Assembly (NCBI RefSeq): GCF_900100335.1
Contig: NZ_FNFE01000001.1
Coordinates: 1 to 64,000 of the forward strand
Direction of reading: 5' to 3'
Length of the DNA stretch: 64,000 nt
DNA from: Natronorubrum texcoconense
Lineage (GTDB): Archaea; Halobacteriota; Halobacteria; Halobacteriales; Natrialbaceae
Part shown: piece by piece, positions 53,795-63,696 of the stretch
Layout: each line of letters begins with the position of its first letter
Numbering within the stretch: the first letter of the stretch is position 1
Position numbers and translations under genes: made by a program
The notes under the pieces: model-generated
What the model was told of the DNA's origin: nothing
What the model saw: only the letters and a program-made list of their open reading frames with translations
Databases searched by the model: none

Positions 53795-55453
53795 TCACTC
53801 GAGCGTGTACCAGTCGAACTCCTCGATGGCGAACAGATACGAGACGGGGGGTGCGAGGAGCCCGACGACGAGGACGGTCCACGCGGAGATCGTGATGCCG
53901 CGAGCGGAGACCGCCAGTTCGGGTCCGGGCGTCCACGCCGTGACTGCCGTAAACAGGTCGGCGATCAGGCCGGGCGCGTCGGCGTAGAGGACGGCAGCGG
54001 CGATCGCCGTGAGGATGATCGCGGCCGAGTAGACGATGAACGCGGTCTTGCTCGGCATCACCGCCTCGCGGTTGTTCGTTACCTTGACGCTGCCGTATCG
54101 GGGGAAGGCGGCGCCGACGCCGGTCGCGAGCGCCGGCGTCGCGATCGCGCCGACGGTGGTGGCGACGACCAGGACGGCGGTGTGCTCGAGCGAGAGCGGA
54201 CTGAGCAGGCCGAGGGTGAGCGAGCCGAGGAGGGCAACCGGCCCGGCGACGAGGGCGCCGGCGACGACCAGTCCCGTGATCGCCTGCCGGCCGGCGAGGG
54301 GCGAGGCGACGACGGCGGGCAGTGCGCGCCCGAGGTCGCCGAGCGGGTTGAGGGTGAACAGCGCCCCGGCGGCCCAGACGACGTACAGCGAGAGGATCAC
54401 GGCGACGTGAGTCGGCACGGCTCCGGTTCGGGCGATCTCCTGGACGAACGCGATCGATCCCAGCAACGGATAGCCGACGTACACCAGTCGGATCGGCGCC
54501 CGTTTCGTTCGGCGAATCGCGGTCGTCGCCACCGTCCGAACTGGGCGCGAGAGCCCGTACGAGAGCAGTCTCGAGAGTCGATCCGCCGAGTCTGTCGCCG
54601 ACTCTTCCGGCTCCTCGAACCGCGCCGGGTCGGCGAACCAGTGTCGTCGCGCGGAGGCGATACCGACGACGACAGCGACCGTGGTCAGCCCCGCTGCGCC
54701 GAGCAGCGCCCCGAAAGCGGTGGGACTCGAGGCGGCGACGTTCGGGACGCCGAGCAACAGAAGGTGGCCGGGCCAGCCGAGAGGGCTGTCCTGGAGCGCA
54801 TAGAACAGTTGGTCGATGACCAGGTTGAACCGCCCCGTGGCGATGGCGCCGAAGTAGAGCACCCAGAACGCGATGAAGATCACCATCCGGTAGCGGGCGA
54901 TCGGTTCGTAGACGGTGACCAGGTGGCGGACCCAGACGCCGACCACGAAGCCGACGGGAACGGCGGTACAGAGAGCGATGACGACGACGAGCGGCACGAG
55001 CACCACGGGAAGTAGCGTCCCCGCTCCGGAGGCGAAGGCGACGGAGAGAACGACAGCCGGCGGAAGGAGCCAACTCCCGAACAGGAGTATTTCAGCCCCG
55101 ACGACGCCGATGACGACGTTCCGCAGCGGCGTCGAGGTGAGCAGAAAGGCCGGTTTGTCGACGGTTGCGGCCGCCGTAAACGCCCGGATTCCCGCCATGA
55201 ACACCAGAAACAGCCAGGCGACGGCGACGCCGCCCGTGACGAGTTCGGTCGCCGTCGTCGCCTGGGACTGGGTAATTCCCTCTGCGAACTGCTCGCCGAG
55301 CATCGGCAGGAGGTAGCCGCCGGCGACGATGATCGAGCCGAACATGACCGCCGCGAGCAGCCCCATCATGAACAGCTTCGAGCGCTCGTTCGACACCGCT
55401 CGAACCGTGCGACGGAACTCCATCGTGGCGACGAGGAGGGGAACGCGCGACAT
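53795..55453 (-). CDS. Large ABC-2-type permease
   Basis: A 552-residue membrane protein with about 12 to 14 helices (for example FMMGLLAAVMFGSIIVAGGY, FLVFMAGIRAFTAA, AVILSLYVVWAAGALF, AYSAAIILTAIAAAVLY-like and VLVVGLLAPPVSYLFAI). It has no ATPase of its own and is divergent from an ABC ATPase gene at 55673, so the two probably form one exporter. The ATG at 55453 (MSRVPLLVATMEFRR) is chosen; upstream in-frame extension adds a non-hydrophobic tail. Confidence 0.8.
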   Translation of the reverse strand: MSRVPLLVATMEFRRTVRAVSNERSKLFMMGLLAAVMFGSIIVAGGYLLPMLGEQFAEGITQSQATTATELVTGGVAVAWLFLVFMAGIRAFTAAATVDKPAFLLTSTPLRNVVIGVVGAEILLFGSWLLPPAVVLSVAFASGAGTLLPVVLVPLVVVIALCTAVPVGFVVGVWVRHLVTVYEPIARYRMVIFIAFWVLYFGAIATGRFNLVIDQLFYALQDSPLGWPGHLLLLGVPNVAASSPTAFGALLGAAGLTTVAVVVGIASARRHWFADPARFEEPEESATDSADRLSRLLSYGLSRPVRTVATTAIRRTKRAPIRLVYVGYPLLGSIAFVQEIARTGAVPTHVAVILSLYVVWAAGALFTLNPLGDLGRALPAVVASPLAGRQAITGLVVAGALVAGPVALLGSLTLGLLSPLSLEHTAVLVVATTVGAIATPALATGVGAAFPRYGSVKVTNNREAVMPSKTAFIVYSAAIILTAIAAAVLYADAPGLIADLFTAVTAWTPGPELAVSARGITISAWTVLVVGLLAPPVSYLFAIEEFDWYTLE

Positions 55454-55672
55454 CACCGAGCACCACCGCAGCGGTGACGACTGCACGCCGGCAGGGCGAG
55501 ACACGGCAGTTCGGGAACCATACTCGATAGCGCGTCATCCATCCAGTAAATCATTTGGATCCTGTCATTCGCGAGGTCGATATCGTTCGACGAACGCGTG
55601 GTTACTCGTCGGCACCTCAAGCAGCGCCGAATATGTCACACATTTACATCGAGGGCGACGAAACGAGACGGT

Positions 55673-56461
55673 ATGAGCCCCACCGACGCCCCCGCGATCG
55701 AAACCGAGGCCCTCACGAAACGATACGGCGAGACGACCGCCGTCGCCGGGCTGACGATGACCGTCGATCCGGGGACGGTCTACGGCTTCCTCGGGCCCAA
55801 CGGCGCGGGGAAGACGACGACGATGCGGATGCTGACGACGCTGACGAAACCGACCTCCGGGACGGCCCGGGTCGCCGGTCACCCGATCACCGACCGCGAG
55901 GCCGTCACGCCCCACATCGGCTACCTGCCCGAGGAGCCGCCGATTTACGACGAGCTGACGGGTCGCGAACAGCTCGAGTACGCCGCCGGCCTCCGAGACC
56001 TCCCCGACGCCGACGCCACCGAGCGCATCGAGTCGCTGCTCGAGCGGTTCGACCTTCTCGAGGACGCCGACAGGCGGATCGAGGGCTACTCGAAGGGGAT
56101 GCGCCAGAAGGTTGGCGTCATCCAAGCCGTCCTCCACGAGCCGGCCGTCGCCTTCCTCGACGAGCCGACGAGCGGGCTGGATCCCCGGGCCGCTCGAACC
56201 ATGCGCGAGACCATCGCCGACCTCGCGGACCGGGAGATGACCATCTTCCTCTCGACGCACATCCTCCCCGTCGTCGACGAACTGGCCGACGAGATCGGGG
56301 TGCTTCACGACGGCAAACTGGTCGCCCAGGGCGAGCCCGAGACGCTGAAGTCCCGCGCCGAGACCGGCGAGGCGCGGAGTCTCGAGGAGGCGTTCCTCGA
56401 GGTCACGCAGGAACACAGCGACGAGGAGCCGGACCGTTCGGCCGAGCCGCCGATGAAGTAA
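55673..56461 (+). CDS. ABC-2-type exporter, ATP-binding subunit
   Basis: A 262-residue ATPase. Walker A is GPNGAGKTT, the signature YSKGMRQKV, and Walker B VAFLDEPTSGLDPR, with H in LSTHILPVV. The C-terminus is acidic. A CATTTACAT element lies about 30 bases before the ATG at 55673. It faces the permease gene across 219 bases, which suggests divergent control of one transporter. Confidence 0.9.
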   Translation: MSPTDAPAIETEALTKRYGETTAVAGLTMTVDPGTVYGFLGPNGAGKTTTMRMLTTLTKPTSGTARVAGHPITDREAVTPHIGYLPEEPPIYDELTGREQLEYAAGLRDLPDADATERIESLLERFDLLEDADRRIEGYSKGMRQKVGVIQAVLHEPAVAFLDEPTSGLDPRAARTMRETIADLADREMTIFLSTHILPVVDELADEIGVLHDGKLVAQGEPETLKSRAETGEARSLEEAFLEVTQEHSDEEPDRSAEPPMK

Positions 56462-56529
56462 CGTGTGCGCTGTGAGTCGGCGAGCGTCCGCACTGTCGCT
56501 GTCGATCGCGCGGCGGCGATAGCTCACCG

Positions 56530-57177
56530 TTAGAGCGGTTCGTAGACGTACGAGTGACGGATATTCACGTCGTACAGGAGCGTCTCACTGGGCATCCGTC
56601 GGAACCGGAAGACGGCGTAGATATCTCCAACGGCGCCTGCGGTGTTTACTATCAGCACGAATCCCGCCGTGATCGCGATAATCGGTATCGGAACGGCGAG
56701 CAACGGAACGCACGCTGCCGTTATGACGACGAGCGGCGCGAGGGCGACGCGGAGTAGGTCGTTCCGGCGTTGAAATTCACCGAAGACTGCGGCGTAGAAC
56801 GCTCCCATCGCCGGAACCGCGCCGTACACTGCCGTGTGGCCGTACAGTCGGAAGACGACGCCGTGAATCAGTTCGTGAACGACGGTCGTCACAACCAGCG
56901 CCACGAGGAACGGAACGGCGATCGCGGTCAGATCCATCGTCCACGTCGTCGCCGATCCCTCGACCGTCACTTCGTAGAACGTGAACAGTTCCGGCCCGTG
57001 AAGCAGCGACAACAGAGCTACAACGGCGACAGACGAGAGGAGACCCAACAGTCCAGATCCGATCAGGAGCGCTATCATCGGGTACCGAAATTCGTACGGC
57101 TCGGCGTACCCCTCCGGGGTTGGAGGCAACTGGTCCGTCGCGACGGAATCCGAATTAGCCGATATCTTCTTAGCCAC
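56530..57177 (-). CDS. DUF3267-type membrane metalloprotease-like protein
   Basis: A 215-residue membrane protein with a GTG start at 57177 (read as M-A-K-K-I-S-A-N). Helices are near PMIALLIGSGLLGLLSSVAV, IAVPFLVALVVTTVV and VALAPLVVITAACVPLLAVP. The zinc-protease motif HELIH (in VVHELIHGVVF) follows the second helix, and GAVPAMGAFYAAVFGE and VNTAGAVGDIY fit DUF3267. It may be a site-2-type protease or a scaffold lacking activity. Confidence 0.75.
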   Translation of the reverse strand: MAKKISANSDSVATDQLPPTPEGYAEPYEFRYPMIALLIGSGLLGLLSSVAVVALLSLLHGPELFTFYEVTVEGSATTWTMDLTAIAVPFLVALVVTTVVHELIHGVVFRLYGHTAVYGAVPAMGAFYAAVFGEFQRRNDLLRVALAPLVVITAACVPLLAVPIPIIAITAGFVLIVNTAGAVGDIYAVFRFRRMPSETLLYDVNIRHSYVYEPL

Positions 57178-57329
57178 GGCGCCACGTCCGCTGTACGGTC
57201 GTAAGTAGTTACATTGTTTGGCCGGACGGAAACGTGATTGTCCGTCGACGATGGGTCGGGGACGCGGACGGGCCGTGCCGCCAGCGGCGAGTCCGACATT
57301 CCTAAGCGCGCGGACTCTGTGGTTCGGGT

Positions 57330-59882
57330 ATGGAGTATTACGAGGCGGCGGACTTTTTATTCGATCTGCGGCGGTTCCGCCCGAAACCGGGAACGGAGTC
57401 GACGGCGCGGCTGCTCGCCCACCTCGAGAACCCCCACGAAGGCGTCGAGTTCGTCCAAATCGCCGGCTCCAACGGGAAGGGAAGTACGGCGCGGATGGTC
57501 GAACGGAGCCTTCGCGAGGCCGGGCTTTCGGTTGGCCTCTACACCTCACCACACCTCGAGGACCTGCGCGAACGCGTCCGCGTCGACGGCCGCAAGATCC
57601 CCCGGTCGGCGGTCCGTGACTACGTCGAGGCCGTCCGCGAGTACATCACCGAGCGCGGGGCCGACGGCGAATCGCCGACGTTCTTCGAGACGATGACCGC
57701 GATGGCCATCTGGCACTTCGGCCGCGAGGACGTCGACGTGGCCGTCCTCGAGGTCGGTATCGGCGGCAAGTACGATGCCACGAGCGTCGTCGATCCAATC
57801 GCGAGCGCGGTGACGAGCGTCACGCTCGAGCACACGGGCATTCTGGGCGACACCGAGGAAGCGATCGCCCGCGACAAGGCACACGTCGCCCCGGACGACG
57901 CGCCGCTGGTGACAGGCGTTTCGGGGGACGCGCTCGAGGCGATTCGGGACGTTGCCGGCGACGTGGTGACCGTCGAGAGCGCGTCTGCCGCGCAGGACGG
58001 CGAAGCCGACCCCGACGTCACCGTCGAGTACGGGGGACGAGCGAACCACACCGAAGCCGCCGTCGCCATCGAGCGCGACGAGTGGCATCTCGAGACCAAT
58101 ATTCCGCTTCTCGGCACGCACCAGGCCGAAAACGCCGGTATCGCCGCCGTGATCGCGAGGCAGGTGACCGACATCGGGGACGACGACCTCGCACGGGGGC
58201 TGCGAAGCGCCCACTGGCCGGGCCGCTTCGAGGTGATCGACACGGCGCCGCTGGTGATTCTGGACGGCGCCCACAACCCAGGCGCCTGCGAGCAACTCGC
58301 GGAGACGCTTTCGACGTACGCCTACGACGACCTCCACCTCGTCTTCGGCGCGATGCACGACAAGGACCACCGCGAGATGGCCGCGACGCTCCCGACGCCG
58401 GATTCGGTACTCGTCGCCGAGCCGTCGCTCGATCGGGCCGAGGATCGGGACGTCCTCGCGACGGTGTTTTCCGATGCCGGTGCCGACGACGTCCGGACGA
58501 GCACGACGGTACAGGGCGCGCTCGAGACCGCACTCACGGACGCCGGAACCGACGACTGCGTGGTCGTGACCGGCTCGCTGTTCGCCGTCGCGGAGGCTCG
58601 CTCGCGTTGGACCGCTGCCGGCGTGCCGAAGCGGATTCGGAACCTCGCGGACGCCCGCGACGCGCTTGCGACGGCAAACGTCCCTGAAACCGAGAGCGAT
58701 CGATCACAGAGCGACGCCGTCCATCGCGTCGTCACACTGACGGTCGACTCCAGTCAGGCGACCGCGCTGAAGACCGAACTGGTTCGCCTCGGCGGCGAGT
58801 GCGCTCTCTCGGGTCTCCAGCAGCACGCCGAGGCGGTCGAGGCGGTGCTGATGGGGACCGTCGCGCAGTTCGAGGCGCTCGTCGCGACCCTCGAGTCGGA
58901 CGCGGACGGGCAGTCGAGCGGGCTGGGGGACGTCGCTCGAGAGATCCGAGAGATCCTCGAACTCGACGCGGCTACTGCAGCCGCGAACGAAGGGGAATCG
59001 GGCGATTCGGACTCGAGGGAGTCAAACGCACCGGTCTCCGACTCGACTACGGAACGCAGCGACGACCGCTATCCCTGGCACGACCGCACCGCCGTGATGG
59101 GCATTCTGAACGTCACGCCGGACAGCTTCCACGACGGCGGCGAGTACGACGCGCTCGAGGACGCTCTCGCCCAAGCCGAGGCGATGATCGAGGCCGGCGT
59201 CGACGTGATCGACGTCGGCGGCGAGTCGACCCGACCGGGTGCCGACCCCGTCTCGGTCGAAGCGGAGATCGACCGCGTCGTCCCCGTGATCGAACGGATC
59301 GCGGATCTCGACGTCCGGATCTCCGTCGACACGCGCAAGGCCGCCGTCGCGGAGCCGGCACTCGAGGCCGGCGCCGACATCGTCAACGACGTCTCGGGGC
59401 TCGAGGATCCCGAGATGCGCTTCGTCGTGGCCGACCACGACGCGGGGCTCGTGGTGATGCACAGCATCGACGCGCCGGTCGTTCCGGATCGGGACATCGA
59501 GTACGACGACGTCGTCGAGGACGTGATCGACCAGCTCTCCGAGCGCGTGCTGCTCGCCGAGAAGGCCGGGATCGATCGCGACGATATCGTCGTCGACCCC
59601 GGTATCGGGTTCGCCAAGTGCGCCCACGAGAGCTTCGAGATCCTCGGTCGTCTCGACGAGTTCCGCGCGCTCGGCTGTCCGGTTCTGTTCGGCCACTCCC
59701 ACAAGTCGATGTTCGATCACGTGGACTCGGCGGCCGGCGAGCGCGGTCCGGCGACGGTCGCGGCGAGCGCGCTCGCGGCCGACCGCGGCGCGGACATCGT
59801 CCGCGTTCACGACGTTCCGGAGAACGTCGCCGCGATCCGGACGGCGCTCGCGGCGCGCGATCCGGACCGGTTCGAGTGGTAA
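57330..59882 (+). CDS. folCP: Dihydrofolate synthase - dihydropteroate synthase fusion (FolC-FolP)
   Basis: An 850-residue two-enzyme protein. Residues 1-430 are FolC: IAGSNGKGSTARMVE (P-loop), EVGIGGKYDAT and LDGAHNPGACEQL. Residues about 465-545 resemble the N-terminal domain found on some DHPS (VHRVVTLTVDSSQATALK... LMGTVAQFEALVATL). Residues about 590-848 are DHPS: MGILNVTPDSFHDGG, GGESTRPGA, SVDTRKAAV and DPGIGFAK. It joins the pterin to p-aminobenzoate and then adds glutamate. This fusion is known from haloarchaea such as Haloferax. An acidic linker joins the parts. Confidence 0.95.
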   Translation: MEYYEAADFLFDLRRFRPKPGTESTARLLAHLENPHEGVEFVQIAGSNGKGSTARMVERSLREAGLSVGLYTSPHLEDLRERVRVDGRKIPRSAVRDYVEAVREYITERGADGESPTFFETMTAMAIWHFGREDVDVAVLEVGIGGKYDATSVVDPIASAVTSVTLEHTGILGDTEEAIARDKAHVAPDDAPLVTGVSGDALEAIRDVAGDVVTVESASAAQDGEADPDVTVEYGGRANHTEAAVAIERDEWHLETNIPLLGTHQAENAGIAAVIARQVTDIGDDDLARGLRSAHWPGRFEVIDTAPLVILDGAHNPGACEQLAETLSTYAYDDLHLVFGAMHDKDHREMAATLPTPDSVLVAEPSLDRAEDRDVLATVFSDAGADDVRTSTTVQGALETALTDAGTDDCVVVTGSLFAVAEARSRWTAAGVPKRIRNLADARDALATANVPETESDRSQSDAVHRVVTLTVDSSQATALKTELVRLGGECALSGLQQHAEAVEAVLMGTVAQFEALVATLESDADGQSSGLGDVAREIREILELDAATAAANEGESGDSDSRESNAPVSDSTTERSDDRYPWHDRTAVMGILNVTPDSFHDGGEYDALEDALAQAEAMIEAGVDVIDVGGESTRPGADPVSVEAEIDRVVPVIERIADLDVRISVDTRKAAVAEPALEAGADIVNDVSGLEDPEMRFVVADHDAGLVVMHSIDAPVVPDRDIEYDDVVEDVIDQLSERVLLAEKAGIDRDDIVVDPGIGFAKCAHESFEILGRLDEFRALGCPVLFGHSHKSMFDHVDSAAGERGPATVAASALAADRGADIVRVHDVPENVAAIRTALAARDPDRFEW

Positions 59883-60004
59883 CGGGTACAACCGTTCTGT
59901 GCGCGTCCCGCCCCGTTTTCAACGAGCGTTCAGGTGCCGGTCCAACCTTCAACCGTCCGGCCCGTGTAGCTCCTCCGAGCGCAGCGTGCGCGACGGACCA
60001 ACTC

Positions 60005-60787
60005 ATGTCTGAGGAACACGACTCCGACCTGGCGGCGAACATTCCGACGGAGAAACTCGAAGAGTACGACGTCGAAAAACCGGTCGAGACGGCCACGTCG
60101 ATCGTCGACAACCCACAGCGCGTGTTGCTGCCGTTGCTCGGCGGCGGTGCGTTGCTCCTCTCTGCGCTGCGGTCGCTCAAACGGGGGCAGTTTCGCGCGA
60201 TTCCCAAGGGCGCCGTCGGTGCCGGACTGCTGAGCTACGGTCTCCGAAACCAGCGCTCGAGCGAGTCGCCCACGTTCGAACCGAGCACGGTCGAAATCGA
60301 AGGGGGAACCGATGGGAAGGAGACGTCGGACGAGGCCAGCGCCGCCGCCGAGCGCAACGACTCCGGACGAGAGTCACAGATCGATGCGGCGGGTAACATC
60401 GACGAGTCGGCACAGCTCGGCGAGGAGGGCGAGACGGGCTCACGGATCGAGTTCACCGACGACGCGGAACAGGACGAGCCGCGAACGAAACCCGAACACG
60501 GCGGTGACGAGGAGGACCCCCGTCGCAGTACCGACGACGATGACGGGCCGGTCGAGGTCGACGTCTCCGATACGGCGATGGCCGAAGAAGTGGCCGAAGC
60601 GACCGGGCCCGACCCCGAGCAGGCGCAGCCGTCCCAGACCGATGCGACCGAACCCGAGGAGACGCCCGAAGAGGACGCCTCGGACATGAAAGTCGAGCCG
60701 GACGAAGACGCCGACTCGACGAGCGACGAGTCGGAGGCCGGTGTAAGCGACGAGGACGACGAAACTGACGAAGACGACGACCGGTAG
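60005..60787 (+). CDS. Membrane-anchored acidic protein, unknown function
   Basis: A 260-residue protein. One hydrophobic stretch (VLLPLLGGGALLLSALRSL, about 39-57) is followed by a short basic part (KRGQFRAIPKGAVGAGLLSY). Residues about 85-260 are Asp/Glu/Ser-rich with no recognisable fold. It follows folCP by 122 bases on the same strand. Function is unknown. Confidence 0.7.
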   Translation: MSEEHDSDLAANIPTEKLEEYDVEKPVETATSIVDNPQRVLLPLLGGGALLLSALRSLKRGQFRAIPKGAVGAGLLSYGLRNQRSSESPTFEPSTVEIEGGTDGKETSDEASAAAERNDSGRESQIDAAGNIDESAQLGEEGETGSRIEFTDDAEQDEPRTKPEHGGDEEDPRRSTDDDDGPVEVDVSDTAMAEEVAEATGPDPEQAQPSQTDATEPEETPEEDASDMKVEPDEDADSTSDESEAGVSDEDDETDEDDDR

Positions 60788-60868
60788 CCCCGGTACGGCT
60801 CCGACGGACGCTGGCTTCTCGAGGCGAGGTGCGATCGTTCGAGAGGCTCGAGGCTCTCGAGCGGTTCG

Positions 60869-61144
60869 TTATTCCGAGCGACGGGAACCGCTCTCGGCCG
60901 CCTCCTCTTGGGCCGACTGCCAGCCGGAGAGCACGTAGGCGGGCAGCGCGATGGCACCGACCACGAGTAGCGTGCCGGCGACGATCGTCCCGATGGTAAC
61001 GTAGCGCGGACTCAGAGTTAGCGACGCCGGTAGGTCGAACTCGAGGAGCGTGAGGGCGCCGAGAGCGGCGACGCTCGCGAGGGCGACGACGGCGATCGCG
61101 AGCAACGGGAGTGGAGACTCGAGCTGACGAGACTGGTCGTCCAT
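60869..61144 (-). CDS. Small two-helix membrane protein
   Basis: A 91-residue protein with two hydrophobic helices (LPLLAIAVVALASVAALGAL and IGTIVAGTLLVVGAIALPAYVL). Start at 61144 gives MDDQSRQLES. Function is unknown. Confidence 0.6.
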   Translation of the reverse strand: MDDQSRQLESPLPLLAIAVVALASVAALGALTLLEFDLPASLTLSPRYVTIGTIVAGTLLVVGAIALPAYVLSGWQSAQEEAAESGSRRSE

Positions 61145-61298
61145 ACGATGGCTCGTTAGCGACCGTGCATGAGTCATTCGCCTCGCGGACCGAATCCGCG
61201 CCGCGATCCAGGTTTCTGGACCCGATACCGAACACGTTCCCGTCCGGCCTTCGACGCGTTCCGGACGCAATAAGTCCCCTCGCTTCCAAGAGCCGGAC

Positions 61299-62408
61299 AT
61301 GCACTATCAGGAACTCGGCGACTCCGGCGTCGAGGTCAGCGAAGTCGGCTTCGGCGCGTGGGTCGTCGGCACCGACTGGTGGGGCGACCGCTCGGAAGAC
61401 GACGCCCTCGAGATGGTCCGGTACGCTATCGATCAGGGAGTGACGTACATCGACACGGGCGACGTCTACGGTCACGGCCGCAGCGAGGAACTCATCGGCG
61501 AGGCAATCGCGGACGTCCGGGACGACGTGACGCTCGCCTCCAAGGTCGGCTACGACTTCTACAACAACCCCCAGGCCGGCCACGGCGAGTTGCCCAAGGA
61601 GATGGATCCCGACTATCTCCGGGACGCCGTCGAACAGAGCCTCGAGCGACTCGACGTCGACCAGATCGACGTGCTTCAGCTTCACAACGCCGACGTCGAG
61701 GAGATCACCCCCGACGTGCTCGAGTTGCTCGACGAACTCGAGGAAGAAGGGAAGGTTCGCGCGCGGGGTCTCGCGCTCGGTCCCTCGATCGGCTGGCTCG
61801 CGGAGGGCGACCTCGCCATCGAGGAGGAGTTCGACTCCCTCCAACTCGTCTGGAACGTCCTCGAACAGGAGGTGGGCAACCACTTCCTCGAGACGATCGA
61901 GCGGACGGGCTCGTCGACCAGCCTGATCCCCCGCGTCCCCCACTCCTCGGGCATCCTGAACGAGCAGGTCACGCCAGAAACCGAACTCGGCGAGGGCGAC
62001 CACCGCGGCTTCCGACCCGACGCGTGGTACGAGACCGGCTGGGAGAAACTCGAGACGTTGCGGTTTCTGGAACGAGGCGGCGTCTCCGCGAGCGAAGCGA
62101 GCGGACGGCAGGGAGCGACCAGCGGGAGCGACCGTGAACGGACGATGGGGCAGGCCTCCATCGCGTGGCTCCTCTCCCACGACCCGGTCGCAAGCGTGAC
62201 GCCGACGTTCCGCACGAAAGGCGATATCGACGAGTGGGCGGCCGCGAGCGACGTGCCGAAACTCTCCGACGAGGAGCTGGCTCGCGTCGAGGAGTTGTAC
62301 GAGAACGACTTCGACATCGACCGCGACGACGGGATGGACTCGCTGCGCTCGTCGGTCGGCGGCGAGGACATCGAGTCGGCGGGACTCGACAAGCTCGCGG
62401 CCGACTAA
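61299..62408 (+). CDS. Aldo/keto reductase with coding-repeat insertion
   Basis: A 369-residue reductase. The catalytic set shows as TYIDTGDVYGHGRSEE (Asp, Tyr), ASKVGYDF (Lys) and IDVLQLHN (His). It probably reduces carbonyls with NADPH. Residues about 260-283 (GGVSASEASGRQGATSGSDR...) are a Gly/Ser/Arg loop encoded by repeat-like DNA (near 62075-62143) between two conserved helices. The family is about 320-340 residues, so the insert adds most of the extra length. Confidence 0.9.
   Translation: MHYQELGDSGVEVSEVGFGAWVVGTDWWGDRSEDDALEMVRYAIDQGVTYIDTGDVYGHGRSEELIGEAIADVRDDVTLASKVGYDFYNNPQAGHGELPKEMDPDYLRDAVEQSLERLDVDQIDVLQLHNADVEEITPDVLELLDELEEEGKVRARGLALGPSIGWLAEGDLAIEEEFDSLQLVWNVLEQEVGNHFLETIERTGSSTSLIPRVPHSSGILNEQVTPETELGEGDHRGFRPDAWYETGWEKLETLRFLERGGVSASEASGRQGATSGSDRERTMGQASIAWLLSHDPVASVTPTFRTKGDIDEWAAASDVPKLSDEELARVEELYENDFDIDRDDGMDSLRSSVGGEDIESAGLDKLAAD
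62075..62143. repeat. Repeat-like in-frame insertion in the aldo/keto reductase
   Basis: CGCGAGCGAAGCGAGCGG and the following GGGAGCGACCAGCGGGAGCGACC (a near-duplicated GGGAGCGACC) form a low-complexity unit of a kind I recall scattered in haloarchaeal genomes, here kept in frame. Confidence 0.45.
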
Positions 62409-62474
62409 CGGATCGTCGGCCTCTTTCTTCGCGTCCGGCGGCCGATCGACGGATACGACGCTTCTGGTGGCGAC

Positions 62475-62744
62475 TCACTCGGTATCGGTCGTCGTCACTC
62501 TGAACTCGAACTCGAGCTGGCCGCTCGTTTTTACGTTCACGCCGCCGAGTTGCTCCGAGATCTGTTCGCGCGCTCGAGAGCTCGGTTCGACGGTAACGGA
62601 GACGCTGTCGCTGTTCGTGTTGTAGGAGATGTTGCCCACCGTTACGTCGAAGTCGAAGAGCGTCGGCACCTCCGCCCTGAGCTGCTCGCGGACGTCTTCG
62701 ACCTCGGACCGAACGGTTGCCATCTCCTCGTTTAACGTCGTCAT
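62475..62744 (-). CDS. Small haloarchaeal protein, unknown function
   Basis: An 89-residue protein with a helical start (LNEEMATVRSEVEDVREQLR) and an alternating strand pattern (FDVTVGNISYNTNSDSVSVT, LEFEFRVTTTDTE). No named domain was recognised. It stands alone between the reductase and the SDR gene. Confidence 0.55.
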   Translation of the reverse strand: MTTLNEEMATVRSEVEDVREQLRAEVPTLFDFDVTVGNISYNTNSDSVSVTVEPSSRAREQISEQLGGVNVKTSGQLEFEFRVTTTDTE

Positions 62745-62907
62745 CGGCGGAGGTAGCTGCTAGTCGCGCTTAACCGTGTTCCTTGCCCACGTGCCGCATT
62801 CATACGCTTGGGGTCGCTCGAGGTCGGCGGCCGTCGACTATAGTAACAACTGAAACGATTTACACACCGATCGCAACGCTATCCTGCGATCGGGTGCGCA
62901 GTGACTT

Positions 62908-63696
62908 TCAGTGGCTACGATACCCCCGCTGCGTCGCCAGCCACTCCTCCCACGTTATCGTTCCGACAGCTCGATCGGGACAGGTCGCTCCGCCCGCCCG
63001 AAACCCGGAGGCGACCGCACCCGGAATCGGAATCCGGACGACGGGACGGCAACTCCCTCGAGCGTCGCGGTACGTTCGAGCTAAACTCCCGACGGTTCGG
63101 CGCTCGGGACCGCCGACGTCGGGGACGCGACCGGACGCCTCGAGCGCCGCGTAGTCCACGATCGCGTCTGCGACCTCGCCGACGTCGATCGGTTGGAGCG
63201 GGACCTCGGCCGGTACCGGCCAGATCGGGAGCCAGGAGATCGTCTCGAGCAACTCGAAGACGAACGAGTGAAACTGCGTCGCGCGGACGACCGTCGACGG
63301 AACGGCGCTCGCTTCGACGGCCCGTTCGGCTGCCAGCTTGTGCTCGTAGTACGTGTACGGAATCTCGTCGACCCCGACGATCGAGACGTAGACGAAGTTT
63401 GTAACGCCGGCGTCGGCAGCCGCTTCGAGGAGTCGCTCGGTGCCGCGGAGATCGACGCTCTCACTGTCGCCGCGGGGAGCGGTTGCCGCGTGGACGACCA
63501 CGTCGACGTCCGCGAGGGCTGCTCGAACCCCCGTTGCGTCCGCGAGATCCGTCGCGACCCACTCCACCTCGTCGTCGGTGTCCTCCGGTGGGGATCGACT
63601 CGTCGCGCGAACCTCGCGTCCCGCACCGAGCAGTCGGGACCGAAGGGCGCTGCCGAGCGTTCCGGTCGCGCCGGTGAGGAGAGTCCTATGAGTCAT
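62908..63696 (-). CDS. NmrA-like/atypical SDR NAD(P)-binding protein
   Basis: A 262-residue Rossmann protein. TLLTGATGTLGSALRSRLLG is the NAD(P) loop, followed by VVHAATAPRG and FVYVSIVGVDEIPYTYYEHK with the usual YxxxK arrangement blurred (YTYYEHK). The C-terminal part (VVRATQFHSFVFELLETISW) is NmrA-like. It may be a redox sensor or a reductase of unknown substrate. Confidence 0.8.
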   Translation of the reverse strand: MTHRTLLTGATGTLGSALRSRLLGAGREVRATSRSPPEDTDDEVEWVATDLADATGVRAALADVDVVVHAATAPRGDSESVDLRGTERLLEAAADAGVTNFVYVSIVGVDEIPYTYYEHKLAAERAVEASAVPSTVVRATQFHSFVFELLETISWLPIWPVPAEVPLQPIDVGEVADAIVDYAALEASGRVPDVGGPERRTVGSLARTYRDARGSCRPVVRIPIPGAVASGFRAGGATCPDRAVGTITWEEWLATQRGYRSH

